Position numbers and translations under genes: made by a program. This document shows positions 8,603-17,906 of a stretch of 64,000 nucleotides of DNA, piece by piece. Position 1 is the stretch's first letter. Each line of letters starts with the position of its first letter. This DNA is from Paenibacillus sp. E222 (GTDB taxonomy: Bacteria > Bacillota > Bacilli > Paenibacillales > Paenibacillaceae), in assembly GCF_013401555.1 (NCBI RefSeq), contig NZ_CP058552.1, positions 2,418,001 to 2,482,000 of the forward strand. Direction: 5' to 3'. A model generated the notes under the pieces. That model had not been told where the DNA came from, did no database searches, and saw only the letters and a program-made list of their open reading frames with translations.

Positions 8603-9496
8603 ATGAAACTTGGACTTATTGGATTAGGTAAAATGGGATTGAACCTGGGTAGAAACCTGATTGACCACAAACATGAAGTGGTTGCTTTTGACCTTAACGC
8701 TGAAGCTGTGAATGAAATGAAAGAATACGGCGCAACAGGCGTATCTTCTTATGCGGAAATGGTGGCTTCCCTTGAATCCCCACGTGTATTGTGGATCATG
8801 GTTCCTCATAACGTGGTTGACGCTGTATTGGCTGAAGTAAGCCCACTGTTGTCCAAAGGCGACATCATCATCGAAGCGGGTAACTCGCACTACAAAGAAT
8901 CCATCCGTCGTTACGAGGAAATGAAAACTAAAGGCATTCACTACATGGATGCTGGTACATCCGGCGGTATGGAAGGCGCACGTAATGGCGCATGTTACAT
9001 GATCGGTGGCGATCCTGAAGCTTGGGCAGTAGTTGAGCCAGCGTTCAAGGATACTTCCGTTGAAAATGGTTACCTGTATGCAGGTAAAGCAGGTAGCGGT
9101 CACTTCCTGAAAATGGTCCACAATGGTATCGAGTATGGTATGATGGCTTCCATCGGTGAAGGCTTCGACGTATTGGAGAAAAGCGGCTTCGATTTCGACT
9201 TCGAACAAGTTGCTCGTGTATGGAACAACGGTTCCGTTATCCGTTCTTGGTTGATGGAATTGACAGAGCGTGCATTCTCCAAAGATGCTAACCTGGATGA
9301 AATCAAAGGGGTTATGCATTCTTCCGGTGAAGGACGTTGGACGGTTGAAACAGCATTTGACCTGCAAACTGCTACACCGGTTATCGCGTTGTCCCTGTTG
9401 ATGCGTTACCGCTCCCTGGAAACAGACACGTTCACAGGTAAAGTTGTCGCAGCATTGCGTAATGAATTTGGCGGTCACGCTGTAGAAAAAAATTAA
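8603..9496 (+). CDS. gnd: 6-phosphogluconate dehydrogenase, decarboxylating (short form)
   Basis: A 297-residue enzyme converting 6-phosphogluconate to ribulose-5-phosphate and CO2. The N-terminal Rossmann motif is GLIGLGKMGLNLGRNL; the substrate signature MDAGTSGGMEGARNG and the catalytic lysine region HFLKMVHNGIEYGMM are intact. The length of about 300 residues marks the short, usually NAD-preferring YqeC/GndA-like class rather than the 470-residue class. AGGAGG lies 7 bases before the ATG. It is separated from zwf by 434 bases that hold a structured repeat, so co-transcription is possible but not shown. Confidence 0.94.
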   Translation: MKLGLIGLGKMGLNLGRNLIDHKHEVVAFDLNAEAVNEMKEYGATGVSSYAEMVASLESPRVLWIMVPHNVVDAVLAEVSPLLSKGDIIIEAGNSHYKESIRRYEEMKTKGIHYMDAGTSGGMEGARNGACYMIGGDPEAWAVVEPAFKDTSVENGYLYAGKAGSGHFLKMVHNGIEYGMMASIGEGFDVLEKSGFDFDFEQVARVWNNGSVIRSWLMELTERAFSKDANLDEIKGVMHSSGEGRWTVETAFDLQTATPVIALSLLMRYRSLETDTFTGKVVAALRNEFGGHAVEKN

Positions 9497-9583
9497 ATCA
9501 TATATAACTGTTAACATATACGGATAATCGGGTAATGATGAGTATAGTTGTTTACAAAATTCATCAAGTGGAGGGAACATATC

Positions 9584-10228
9584 ATGAAATTTTTCTTAGA
9601 TACAGGTAATGTTGAAGAAATCAAACGGATCGAACGTCTTGGTCTGGTGGATGGAGTCACGACCAACCCGTCTTTGATTGCCAAAGAAGGTCGCGTATTT
9701 AAAGAAGTGATTCAGGAGATCTGTGGCGTTGTTAAAGGCCCGGTCAGTGCTGAAGTGATCGGACTGAAAGCCGAGGATATGTTGAAGGAAGCTTATGAAA
9801 TTGCAGAGTGGGCACCGAATGTAGTGATTAAACTACCGATGACCGAAGATGGACTCTATGCTTGTCATGAACTGACGCAAAAAGGAATTAAAACCAATGT
9901 AACGCTGATCTTCTCCGCAGCACAGGGCCTGATGGCGGCGAAAGCTGGCGCAACGTACATCAGTCCATTTGTTGGCCGTCTGGATGATATTGCGGTGGAT
10001 GGCATGAAGCTGATTCGCGATCTACGTCTCATTCTCGATACGTATGATTTGCCTTCCGAAATTATTGCAGCAAGCATCCGTAATATCAAACACGTGGAAG
10101 ATGCAGCGCTTTCCGGTGCGCATATCGCAACCATTCCAGGTTCACTCCTGCCAACATTGTGGAAACACCCGCTGACAGACAGCGGCATTGAGCGCTTCCT
10201 GAAAGATTGGGAGTCCGTTCCGAAATAA
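9584..10228 (+). CDS. tal: Small transaldolase / fructose-6-phosphate aldolase-like protein
   Basis: A 214-residue member of the compact transaldolase group (TalC/FSA type) of the non-oxidative pentose phosphate pathway. Features are [14 protein letters not shown] at the start, [14 protein letters not shown], the Schiff-base lysine in [21 protein letters not shown] and SPFVGRLDD. The ATG at 9584 is chosen because GGAGGG is 7 bases upstream and the family starts exactly here; an in-frame start at 9548 has no ribosome site. Whether it acts as transaldolase or aldolase is not settled by sequence, but the zwf-gnd context favours transaldolase. Confidence 0.92.
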   Translation: MKFFLDTGNVEEIKRIERLGLVDGVTTNPSLIAKEGRVFKEVIQEICGVVKGPVSAEVIGLKAEDMLKEAYEIAEWAPNVVIKLPMTEDGLYACHELTQKGIKTNVTLIFSAAQGLMAAKAGATYISPFVGRLDDIAVDGMKLIRDLRLILDTYDLPSEIIAASIRNIKHVEDAALSGAHIATIPGSLLPTLWKHPLTDSGIERFLKDWESVPK

Positions 10229-10272
10229 TGTGGACAGTAGTCTGATTCCTCAGACCTGTGTTCCATTTAAAA

Positions 10273-10318
10273 GCCTTTCGTCGTGCAGATAACATCTGCT
10301 GGCGGAAGGTTTTTTTTG
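10273..10318 (+). terminator. Rho-independent terminator after tal
   Basis: An imperfect hairpin (CCTTTCG, GCAGAT, loop, ATCTGC, GCGGAAGG) is followed by eight T residues. Confidence 0.85.
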
Positions 10319-10430
10319 TTGGATGTGATGATATCCACGTACGAGCAGGTGCTGTCCTTCTTTTTCGGGACAACGGTGCATAAGGATAGTTATATAGCCT
10401 ATAGCTCATCCCGCAGGGGAGGGACGCCCG

Positions 10431-11306
10431 ATGATGAGAAGACGATGGCGAAGCCGAAGACGCCGCAAGCCGCCAAGTGGCAGGCGCAAAATGTGGTTGA
10501 TTATTTTATTGGTAACAGCATTTTGTTTGATGCAGGGTTTTGCCTATGTCGATAAGAAAATGAAACCGCCCATCATGCATCTGGCCAAAATCAGAGTGAA
10601 GCAGATTGCAACGGAAGCGATCAACAAGGCGATTACAGCGCAGGTTTCCGAAGGTAAATCCACCGAAGGGCTGATTGACTGGAAAACCGATACGGCTGGG
10701 AAAGTGTCCGGATTTATGCTGAATTATGATGAGCACATGCGGATCACTGCGAGTACGATGAACATCGTGCAATCCACTTTGCAGAACGTGCATATGTTAA
10801 AAGAAAAAATTCCGCTGGGGCAGGCGTTGGGCAGTCCGGTACTGGCATCCTTTGGTCCAAGTATACCGGTTCGTATTGAGCCTCAGGGAGCCGTCAAGGT
10901 GGATCTGAACACCCGTCAGCAGAATGCCGGTATAAACATGATTCTGGTTGAAGTGTACATTCACATCATTGCCGAAGTGGCGGTAGTGGTGCCCTTTGAC
11001 ATGGAACCTGAGACCGTCGATACGGAAATTCCGATATCTTACCTGTTAGTGGTCGGGGATGTGCCGATGTACTACTATGATAATCAGGGCAAGCCGGTGG
11101 GTAGCAACGGCAGCAATGCACCTGCAATTGCACTGCCATCGAGTCAGGCGGGTGTTTCGAGTGGTCATGGAAGAACGCCAAATGGAACCTCTCCCAATCA
11201 GCAGCAGGCTCCAGCAAACGGTCTGAACGGAAATGGACTGGAGGTTGAGCCGGATTTGTCTGATCCAAATGAGGGATTGCAGCTTGACGTGGATGGGAAC
11301 CATTAA
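10431..11306 (+). CDS. yunB: Sporulation protein YunB
   Basis: A 291-residue protein with an arginine-rich N-terminus (residues 2-20), one membrane helix (about 21-38) and a large extracytoplasmic domain (KVDLNTRQQNAGINMILVEVYIHI; PFDMEPETVDTEIPISYLLVVGDVP). In B. subtilis YunB is made in the mother cell and is needed for normal sporulation. The 45 residues after YDNQGKPVG are low-complexity, rich in Asn, Ser, Pro and Gly, and probably species-specific. GGGGAGGG precedes the ATG. The neighbours (lytH-like, lipA, yutD) reproduce the B. subtilis yun/yut order. Confidence 0.9.
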   Translation: MMRRRWRSRRRRKPPSGRRKMWLIILLVTAFCLMQGFAYVDKKMKPPIMHLAKIRVKQIATEAINKAITAQVSEGKSTEGLIDWKTDTAGKVSGFMLNYDEHMRITASTMNIVQSTLQNVHMLKEKIPLGQALGSPVLASFGPSIPVRIEPQGAVKVDLNTRQQNAGINMILVEVYIHIIAEVAVVVPFDMEPETVDTEIPISYLLVVGDVPMYYYDNQGKPVGSNGSNAPAIALPSSQAGVSSGHGRTPNGTSPNQQQAPANGLNGNGLEVEPDLSDPNEGLQLDVDGNH

Positions 11307-11330
11307 TGAGTCCAAAGCAAATATCGAACA

Positions 11331-11366
11331 AAAAACGGGGCCTCTATGAATAGAGGTCCCGCTTTA
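11331..11366. terminator. Rho-independent terminator, probably bidirectional
   Basis: CGGGGCCTCTA pairs with TAGAGGTCCCG with a 4-base loop, preceded by an A-run and followed by CTTTAC. It lies between the convergent yunB and M23 genes. Confidence 0.75.
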
Positions 11367-11432
11367 CATTAAAAATCATCACAATACTAAAGAGATACTT
11401 ATTATCCCTCATCCAATTTAATTGTTTTGCCT

Positions 11433-12503
11433 TCAGTTGCCTTTGGCTTTTTTCTGTTTGCGTTCTTCCTGTTCCCAATGCTTCAGATGAGGGTATGGGT
11501 CGAACGACCATTCATTCAGCCCGCTGTCGCGATAAATGCCATAGTGCAGGTGAGGCGGAAACTTGCCTTGTGTACCTGGTTTTCCATACCCTGAACTGCC
11601 CACCCAGCCCAAAACCTGACCAGGGGTAACCACTTCGCCGATATGGGCGTTTTTGTCAAAGCCGGATAGATGAGCGTAATAGTGGTAATGGTTGTTCAGA
11701 TCGCGAATGCCAATACGCCAGCCACCAAACGGATTCCAGCCTTTGATTTCAACGACACCGTAACAGGTACTGCGTACAGGCAGGCCATGCGGTGCAAAAA
11801 TATCCGTGCCTTCGTGAATACGGTACCCACCCCAGCTGCGTTTGGTCCCCCAGGTACTACGGTACGAATAGTTGGTTCCGAGAGGGACGGGAAAAGCGTG
11901 ACCAAAGAGATCGAGGCTGTCAAAATGCTCATATAATTTCGCAAATTGCTGAATACGCTGCACCGCCCGGGAGTTATGATAATATTCCCACAGAGCGATA
12001 TTGAAGTCCTCCTGCTTGGTCCCATATTTCTGAATAATGGAAGCCATGCTGTAAAGTACGTCGAGGTCATTATTGGCATCTGCAACACCATCACCAGAAC
12101 CATCTCGACCATACCCGTTGAAAAAGATAATGGAACCCGGGTGTTGATCCGTCTCATCCGGATTGAGCCAGCCTCTCCAGGCTGGAGGGGTCATGAATAT
12201 ACCGGTCAGCCGATCCGGATGTTTACGATCTTTTGGATGTGCACGCGAGATGGTTCGTTCATATTGATCAATTGCTGCGAGCCTGTACCATGGAATTTGG
12301 GTCATCTGACCAATGCTTTCATATAGATGCCGGCGCGAAGCGAAAATGTCCGCTGGTTTTTGCTCTACAGCCTGAGGTTTGGAATCAGCGGCGGTAGGTT
12401 CACCGTAAACATCAACAGGCAAGAATGGGAGAAGCAGTGTGCCTGCAAGCAATGTTTTGATCCAAAAGGAATACGTTAACCGCGATGTAAAGCGATCTTG
12501 CAC
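11433..12503 (-). CDS. M23 family metallopeptidase, LytH-like
   Basis: A 356-residue secreted or anchored peptidoglycan endopeptidase. A signal-type hydrophobic segment (FWIKTLLAGTLLLPFLP) is followed by about 180 residues of linker domain and a C-terminal LytM/M23 domain. The zinc ligands are in HEGTDIF and HLHYG, with HYYAHLSG between them. B. subtilis LytH cleaves L-Ala-D-Glu bonds in spore cortex and sits beside yunB, as here. I chose the GTG at 12503, which has an AAAGGGGG site about 10 bases upstream and starts directly before the signal segment. A longer frame reaches 12557 without a ribosome site. Confidence 0.86.
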   Translation of the reverse strand: MQDRFTSRLTYSFWIKTLLAGTLLLPFLPVDVYGEPTAADSKPQAVEQKPADIFASRRHLYESIGQMTQIPWYRLAAIDQYERTISRAHPKDRKHPDRLTGIFMTPPAWRGWLNPDETDQHPGSIIFFNGYGRDGSGDGVADANNDLDVLYSMASIIQKYGTKQEDFNIALWEYYHNSRAVQRIQQFAKLYEHFDSLDLFGHAFPVPLGTNYSYRSTWGTKRSWGGYRIHEGTDIFAPHGLPVRSTCYGVVEIKGWNPFGGWRIGIRDLNNHYHYYAHLSGFDKNAHIGEVVTPGQVLGWVGSSGYGKPGTQGKFPPHLHYGIYRDSGLNEWSFDPYPHLKHWEQEERKQKKAKGN

Positions 12504-12642
12504 AGGGAAGCAGCCCCCTTTCCAATAAGATGATGCACATGGTGCCCGGTGAACCAAGCTATAACCTAGCGTTCTTCAAAAGTCTTCATTTTATCCACCA
12601 TGAATGAGATGTGACAAATGGGGGTTTTTCCAGCGCTTTCAT

Positions 12643-12650
12643 GGTATAAT
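12643..12650 (+). promoter_or_regulatory. Extended -10 promoter element of lipA
   Basis: TGGTATAAT (extended -10) lies 47 bases before the lipA start codon; no good -35 box is seen at 17 bases upstream, which is usual for extended -10 promoters. Confidence 0.55.
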
Positions 12651-12696
12651 ATGTTCCGAGCAACAGCCTAACTTCAGTAGAAAGAAGGTTTATGCA

Positions 12697-13596
12697 TTGG
12701 CTAAACGTGTTAAAGAACCGAAACCGGACTGGATTCGGATCAAATTGACAACCGGCGATAACTATCAGGAAATGAAAACGATGATGCGTTCCAAAACGCT
12801 GCATACAGTATGTGAGGAAGCACGGTGCCCGAATATTTACGAGTGTTGGGCCAATCGGACGGCTACTTTTATGATTTTGGGCGACATTTGCACACGGGCA
12901 TGCCGTTTTTGTGCGGTAAATACCGGCTTGCCAACGGAACTTGATTTACAGGAACCAGAACGCGTGGCAGAAGCGGCAGAACAGATGAATCTGCAGCACT
13001 GCGTAATTACGAGCGTGGCGCGTGACGACCTGAAGGATGGAGGAGCGACGATCTTTGCGGAGACAGTGAAGGCCGTTCGTCGTCGTTTGCCTTTATGCAG
13101 TGTAGAAGTGCTGATTCCGGACTTTTTGGGTGACCGGGATTCCTTGCAGATTGTAATGGATGCCAAACCGGACATCCTGAATCATAACATCGAGACTGTA
13201 GAGCGATTATCGGACAAAGTCCGTGCCAAGGCCAAATACAAGCGTTCACTCGAACTGCTTGCTCGTGCCAAGGAAATGCAGCCAAATATTCCAACGAAAT
13301 CGAGCATCATGCTTGGTGTGGGTGAGGAATATCATGAAATTTTGCAAACGATGGATGATCTGCGCGCTGTGGATTGTGACATTATGACGATTGGTCAATA
13401 CTTGCAGCCATCCGAGAAACATCTGTTTGTAGAGAAGTATTATCCGCCAGAAGAGTTCGCATCATTGAAGCAGGAAGGACTGAAGCGTGGATTCAGCCAC
13501 GTCGAATCCGGACCTATGGTCCGCAGCTCTTACCATGCGCATGAACAAGTAAAATCTGCTGCGAAAAATGCTGAACAGGCGGCATCTCACGCATGA
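12697..13596 (+). CDS. lipA: Lipoyl synthase
   Basis: A 299-residue radical SAM enzyme that inserts two sulfurs into octanoyl-lipoyl domains. The auxiliary cluster motif is [12 protein letters not shown] (C-x4-C-x5-C), the radical SAM motif is CTRACRFC, and the C-terminal signature [10 protein letters not shown] is present. The TTG at 12697 is taken as the start because a GAAAGAAGG site precedes it at normal spacing and the product then begins [17 protein letters not shown], as in other LipA proteins. An upstream in-frame ATG at 12604 would include the promoter. The stop codon overlaps the yutD ATG. Confidence 0.96.
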   Translation: MAKRVKEPKPDWIRIKLTTGDNYQEMKTMMRSKTLHTVCEEARCPNIYECWANRTATFMILGDICTRACRFCAVNTGLPTELDLQEPERVAEAAEQMNLQHCVITSVARDDLKDGGATIFAETVKAVRRRLPLCSVEVLIPDFLGDRDSLQIVMDAKPDILNHNIETVERLSDKVRAKAKYKRSLELLARAKEMQPNIPTKSSIMLGVGEEYHEILQTMDDLRAVDCDIMTIGQYLQPSEKHLFVEKYYPPEEFASLKQEGLKRGFSHVESGPMVRSSYHAHEQVKSAAKNAEQAASHA

Positions 13597-13994
13597 TGGA
13601 GGATACAGGATTGGAAGAAGAAAAAGGTTCAGAAGAGATTCAAGAATCGGTTCAGGAGCCAGTACAGGACAAACCCAAAGAACCGGTTATTGTTCAAATC
13701 GGCGGAAAAAATTATGAAATCGTGCAGAACCATAAAGAAGGCTGGAATCCTGAAGTTTTCCGTGACCGTTACAGCGAAGTGTTGGAACGGTACGATTACA
13801 TTATTGGGGACTGGGGTTACAGCCAGCTGCGTTTGAAAGGTTTTTACCGGGACAACCATCCCAAAGCTACGAAGGATTCCACGATCTCCAGCATGGTGGA
13901 CTATATCAATGAATACTGCAACTTTGGCTGTGCATACTTTGTGCTTCAGAAGAGCAAAGATCAGCCTCAAGCCAAAGCAAAAAGCGGTTCCTGA
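13593..13994 (+). CDS. yutD: YutD family protein (DUF1027)
   Basis: A 133-residue conserved protein with an acidic, low-complexity N-terminus (about residues 1-33) and the YutD core ([54 protein letters not shown]). Its start overlaps lipA by four bases (ATGA), so the two are translationally coupled. The function is unknown; close linkage to lipA is conserved in Bacillales. The stop codon lies inside the stem-loop that ends the operon. Confidence 0.9.
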   Translation: MMEDTGLEEEKGSEEIQESVQEPVQDKPKEPVIVQIGGKNYEIVQNHKEGWNPEVFRDRYSEVLERYDYIIGDWGYSQLRLKGFYRDNHPKATKDSTISSMVDYINEYCNFGCAYFVLQKSKDQPQAKAKSGS

Positions 13995-14010
13995 GAAGGA
14001 CCGCTTTTTT
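13979..14010 (+). terminator. Rho-independent terminator of lipA-yutD
   Basis: AAAGCGGTTCCT pairs with AGGACCGCTTT with a 4-base loop, then a T-run. The yutD stop codon lies within the stem-loop, an economical overlap. Convergent nadK ends 11 bases beyond. Confidence 0.88.
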
Positions 14011-14021
14011 GTTGCGTGTAT

Positions 14022-14825
14022 TTAGTCCAAAAAAGCTGTGCGAACCCTGTTCCAAAACGGATAAGGCCGGAAACGGGCAAAACTGACCTTATGACGGGCC
14101 ACTTGGCAGCGTACCGATATGAGATCTTCCACCATAATGTTTACGTGGTCAATGGTAAGCAACAACCGCTGATCCTTGCGTGAGAAGATATCACAGTGAT
14201 GGTGCTTGGGCAAAATAACCGGTGAACCCAGCGTCCGATAGACGCGGTTATTGATTGAAGCAATCTCGGCGATCTGAATAGCCTCGATCGTTGGATGCAC
14301 CATGGCGCCGCCAAGCGCCTTGTTGTATGCCGTACTGCCTGAAGGGGTCGATACACAGATGCCGTCTCCCCGGAACATCTCAAACGTCACGTCATTAATG
14401 TCAACCTGAGCAACGACTGTACCGTCTACACCTTTTAACGTAAATTCATTCAGTGCGATATAGGAGGTATTGCCCGACTTTTTACGAATCTCAAGCTCCA
14501 GCAGTGGATACTCCACAATTCGTGGTTTGAGTCGTTCCGGGTCGCCTTTGCCGCTCATCAATCGAACCAATTCACGTAATTCTTCCTTCTTCCAATCGGC
14601 ATAAAAGCCGAGATGGCCTGTATGAACCCCAACAAAAGCAATATCCGGGATGCGGTCGATGAAATTGTGAAATGCTTGCAGCATCGTACCATCGCCTCCG
14701 ATGGAGATGACAATCTCCGGCGATTCTGCATCCAGCTTAAACCCTTCCTCTTTGGCCAGCGCATGAAACTGCTGACTGAGATCAATCGATAACTGGTCTC
14801 CGCGGTCTTGAACATAGTATCTCAA
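14022..14825 (-). CDS. nadK: NAD kinase
   Basis: A 267-residue ATP-NAD kinase making NADP+. It has the diagnostic GGDGT near residue 44 and the NAD-binding loop GDGICVSTPSGSTAYNKALGG with TGHLGFYADW before it. Length and sequence fit the Firmicute YjbN/NadF type. The start is a TTG, supported by AAAGGAG 10 bases upstream. It is convergent with lipA-yutD. NADPH supply links it loosely to the zwf block, but that is only functional proximity. Confidence 0.94.
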   Translation of the reverse strand: MRYYVQDRGDQLSIDLSQQFHALAKEEGFKLDAESPEIVISIGGDGTMLQAFHNFIDRIPDIAFVGVHTGHLGFYADWKKEELRELVRLMSGKGDPERLKPRIVEYPLLELEIRKKSGNTSYIALNEFTLKGVDGTVVAQVDINDVTFEMFRGDGICVSTPSGSTAYNKALGGAMVHPTIEAIQIAEIASINNRVYRTLGSPVILPKHHHCDIFSRKDQRLLLTIDHVNIMVEDLISVRCQVARHKVSFARFRPYPFWNRVRTAFLD

Positions 14826-14929
14826 GATGAAAGCTCCTTTGTGGTCATTATACTACCGATGATAATCAATTCCAGGGAAGAACACAACGTTGGATTGATA
14901 TTCAGTTGAATATAAAGTCACAGGATGGC

Positions 14930-16183
14930 TTATTTTTTCATACGTCGAGGTAAGAAAAAGGGACTCATCAGAGAAAGCATCAGCAATAAAAGCAATACGC
15001 CCCCAAATATACCTATTCCCGAAAAAAGGATCTGTCCCCAATCTGGTGTATACGAAAATAATTCTGGCTTGGCACCCGTTTGGAACAATACAGGCCATTC
15101 TGAACCACCCATCATCGGCAGCCATAACAAAAGTACAAGTATGGGTGCAATGAGAGCGTGAATTGCTCTGGCAAACAGAAAGGGGCCGTACCTCATCGGT
15201 GTGTTGCTCAGGACACTCATAATCTGGGCATGAACGGATAATCCCCCCCAGGAGAGGACGAAGGCAGCAGCAGCGGCTTTGTAGACGAGCGGAATGGATA
15301 TGCCAGCCCCTCCTGCTTCTTTGGCTCCCAAAGTGACTTCAAATAACCCGCCTACGAGGCTGTGGGATAAGGCTGGGGGGTATCCCATGTATAGAAGCAT
15401 TTGTTCCGTAATGGCATATAATGCGCCTAACCATCCGGTTTGTACGAGTAACTCCATCATAACGGAGAAGAATACAACTAACCCTCCTACGATAATAATA
15501 AGGCGAAGGGATGAGGAGACAGCCTGGTGCAACAATTCACCAAATGCCCGTCCGTCAGCTTTCCTTGCCTCGTGCATGGCATAAATGGCTCGGACTAGTC
15601 TGCTTCTGTGTACCTCTTCAGATGCGGAGGGAGAGTTGATAATCGACGTTTTATCCTTTACGGAGACACTGCCATGGAACCGCATGAGCAGGCCCACAAG
15701 AAATGCGGCACCATAATGTGATGTGACCAGTATGGGAGCAATAGCTACATTATGAAAAAAACCGACCGATACGGCTCCAATCATAAAGATGGGATCGGAT
15801 GATGTGGTGAAAGCAACGAGGCGTTCACCTTCTTCCCGAGTAACCAATTTTTGCTCCCACAACTGTGCAGTCAATTTGGCCCCAGTGGGATAACCGGAAG
15901 CGCAACTGACGGCAAACACAAAGCCACCGCTTCCGGGAACGCGAAATAGCGGACGCATCAATGGATTTAAGAGTGTACCCAAAAAATGAACAATGCCGAA
16001 GCCAAGAAGCAGCTCGGAAAGCACAAGAAAGGGAAAAAGGGAGGGGAAAAGCACGTCCCACCAAATGGATAGTCCACGTACACCAGCATGCCAGGTTTCC
16101 GCAGGAAACAGCACCATCAACACACACAGGATCAGGAGAGCTAGTGGGATCAGGACTTGGGTGATTCGTTGTGAAGCGGCCAT
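14930..16183 (-). CDS. ylbJ: Sporulation integral membrane protein YlbJ
   Basis: A 417-residue polytopic membrane protein with about 9-10 helices. It carries the gate-domain features of the nucleoside-recognition/SpoVV (YlbJ) family: PSLFPFLVLSELL, FAVSCASGYPTGAKLTAQLW, TTSSDPIFMIGAV and GLFEVTLGAKEAG. In B. subtilis YlbJ (SpoVV) moves dipicolinic acid across the outer forespore membrane. AAAGGAG lies 8 bases before the ATG. It is monocistronic here. Confidence 0.92.
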   Translation of the reverse strand: MAASQRITQVLIPLALLILCVLMVLFPAETWHAGVRGLSIWWDVLFPSLFPFLVLSELLLGFGIVHFLGTLLNPLMRPLFRVPGSGGFVFAVSCASGYPTGAKLTAQLWEQKLVTREEGERLVAFTTSSDPIFMIGAVSVGFFHNVAIAPILVTSHYGAAFLVGLLMRFHGSVSVKDKTSIINSPSASEEVHRSRLVRAIYAMHEARKADGRAFGELLHQAVSSSLRLIIIVGGLVVFFSVMMELLVQTGWLGALYAITEQMLLYMGYPPALSHSLVGGLFEVTLGAKEAGGAGISIPLVYKAAAAAFVLSWGGLSVHAQIMSVLSNTPMRYGPFLFARAIHALIAPILVLLLWLPMMGGSEWPVLFQTGAKPELFSYTPDWGQILFSGIGIFGGVLLLLLMLSLMSPFFLPRRMKK

Positions 16184-16404
16184 GAATTCTTCTCCTTTAT
16201 TTTTGGAATGGTGAGTGTGCAGCGGATCGCTGGTGCTTTTGCCATCAATATATGAGACAAAGCGGACAAACAGTACAAATTAATGTTTAGAAAGCGCTTG
16301 CAAAAGTGGCTGTGTTTTTAAGAGATGTATGCTAAAATGATAAAAACGCCTGAACGTCACCTAATTACCTAGAAGGTGGAATTAAATCGGATGGAGTGAT
16401 GATT

Positions 16405-16500
16405 ATGAGTCTTGTCACCGGAATCCTGGTTTGTGCTTTTGTTTATGTTATACGTGCCTCGCTTGTGCGCTCTGAAGAAGAGGACTGGCGAAGTTACTGA
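16405..16500 (+). CDS. Small membrane peptide, 31 residues
   Basis: MSLVTGILVCAFVYVIRASL begins a 31-residue peptide with a single hydrophobic stretch and a charged tail (VRSEEEDWRSY). It has GGAG 8 bases before the ATG, an extended -10 element (TGCTAAAAT, ending at 16338) about 66 bases upstream and a strong terminator 13 bases after the stop, so it forms a self-contained transcription unit. A nearer ATG at 16399 is too close to the ribosome site. I do not recognise the family. It may be a small membrane regulator. Confidence 0.6.
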   Translation: MSLVTGILVCAFVYVIRASLVRSEEEDWRSY

Positions 16501-16513
16501 TGAAATATTTGGT

Positions 16514-16543
16514 GCGCCAAACCTCTTGTTTGGCGCTTTTTTT
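16514..16543 (+). terminator. Rho-independent terminator of the 31-residue peptide unit
   Basis: A perfect 9-bp stem (GCGCCAAAC/GTTTGGCGC) with a 5-base loop and seven T residues. Confidence 0.9.
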
Positions 16544-16743
16544 GTGCCTTCAGTCTGAGATAGACCTGTGTGAGTCATGGCTATGTGGGACCATAACCCT
16601 TTCATGTTATATAGGACTTTTGGTTTTTTTTTGATAGAATGAAGACAAGGCGCTCGTGGCCTGTTCTTCATTCTCCTTTCATAATTAAGCATGGGAGTGT
16701 AATATATTTCAAAATTCGACATCTGAAAGGAGGGGAAAGCGGA

Positions 16744-17121
16744 ATGAATCCTAGTTTGAGCATCTACGACAATCTTGGTGGAGAGGCAGGCGTTCGCGCA
16801 CTGGTTGAAGCTTTTTATCCGATTGTTCAGCAGAATGAGAAGCTGGCTCCTCTTTTTCCGAAGGATATTCAGCCGGTAATTGACAAGCAATACATGTTTT
16901 TGTCTCAGTTCTTCGGTGGTCCTGCATTGTTTTCCGAGGCTTTTGGTCATCCGATGATGCGTGCCCGCCATATGCATTTTGAAGTGACGGTTGAACGGGC
17001 AGAAGCCTGGCTTGCATGTATGGATCAGGCGTTGACACAGGTCGGTGTGGAAGAGCCATTGCATTCTTTCGTCCTGCAGCGATTGTCGGGGCCAGCACAT
17101 CATTTTGTGAATACACCTTAG
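16744..17121 (+). CDS. Group II truncated haemoglobin (YjbI/trHbO-like)
   Basis: A 125-residue 2-on-2 globin. The start region YDNLGGEAGVRALVEAFY carries the family glycines and the B10 tyrosine. The proximal-histidine segment is HPMMRARHMHFEV, and a tryptophan in AEAWLACMDQAL matches the G8 position of group II. Such globins bind O2 or NO and help against oxidative or nitrosative stress. AAAGGAGGGG precedes the ATG at 16744; an earlier in-frame start at 16639 lacks support. The DUF2225 gene follows after 36 bases. Confidence 0.92.
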   Translation: MNPSLSIYDNLGGEAGVRALVEAFYPIVQQNEKLAPLFPKDIQPVIDKQYMFLSQFFGGPALFSEAFGHPMMRARHMHFEVTVERAEAWLACMDQALTQVGVEEPLHSFVLQRLSGPAHHFVNTP

Positions 17122-17157
17122 TTCCGATTATAAGCTTTTGGGAGAGGGATGGAATGA

Positions 17158-17889
17158 GTGGAATTAGAGCCTCTGTATAAGGTAAAAGTGAAGTGTCATT
17201 ATTGCGAGATCGAGTATGATACCTCACGTGTAAGACCAAGCTTGAAACGGCCATACCGGACGGATTCCGATTTTTGCGCTTATTACAAGCTGGAGAATCC
17301 GGATTTCTATGTTGTACGAATCTGTCCGGCGTGTGGATTCGCTTCGACGGAAAATTCAACGGAACAATTGAACGATAAACAGCGCAAGGCTTTCAAGGAG
17401 CAGATCGGCAATCGTTGGGTGAAACGAGACTATAGCGGAGCGCGGACACTGGAGCAGGCGATGGATTCATACAAGCTTGGACTGCTGTGCGCGCAGGTTA
17501 TTCAGGAGAAAGATCGTGTCGTTGCAGGTCTGCTGCATCATATTGCCTGGCTGTATCGTTACATGGAGGATCATATTCAGGAAAACCGTTTTCTTGAATT
17601 TAGCCTTGAGGCTTACGTAAAGGTTTTTGAACGGGAAGGTACTGGCGGGAATGAAGCCAAGCTGTTGTATCTGCTGGGAGAGTTGAACCGCAGGGTAGGT
17701 CGATTCCATGAGGCTGTAAAATGGTTCGGCAGGGTCATTCATGACAAGCGCATTAGCGATGCTGCCATGATTCGTGCTTCGCGGGAGCAATGGGCATTGC
17801 TGCGGGAACAGATGATCTCGAGTAAGTTGGAGTTGCCGGCTGAGATGATTGAAGCAGACAAAGAGGCTGCGAAACGCAGCCCCATTTGA
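17158..17889 (+). CDS. DUF2225 family protein with Zn-finger-like motif and TPR-like tail
   Basis: A 243-residue cytosolic protein starting at GTG. The N-terminal part holds two cysteine pairs (CHYC near residue 13 and CPAC near 59) likely to bind zinc. The C-terminal 150 residues are helical with a TPR-like repeat (LLYLLGELNRRVGRFHEAVKWF). DUF2225 proteins are widespread in Firmicutes and have no established role. The ribosome site is a run of purines (GGGAGAGGGATGGAA) immediately upstream. It is probably co-transcribed with the globin. Confidence 0.82.
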   Translation: MELEPLYKVKVKCHYCEIEYDTSRVRPSLKRPYRTDSDFCAYYKLENPDFYVVRICPACGFASTENSTEQLNDKQRKAFKEQIGNRWVKRDYSGARTLEQAMDSYKLGLLCAQVIQEKDRVVAGLLHHIAWLYRYMEDHIQENRFLEFSLEAYVKVFEREGTGGNEAKLLYLLGELNRRVGRFHEAVKWFGRVIHDKRISDAAMIRASREQWALLREQMISSKLELPAEMIEADKEAAKRSPI

Positions 17890-17906
17890 TAAGTGAGAGT
17901 TGTTCT

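Noticed and set aside
8624..9580. Long antisense frame opposite gnd
   Set aside because: It mirrors the codon pattern of gnd, has no ribosome site and its translation is rich in Cys, His and Phe without motifs.
10330..10430. Possible sigma-E promoter before yunB
   Set aside because: Expected from the B. subtilis orthologue, but no box pair matched well enough to annotate.
12604..12696. 31-codon N-terminal extension of lipA
   Set aside because: It overlaps the -10 promoter element and is absent from the family; the TTG at 12697 has a proper ribosome site.
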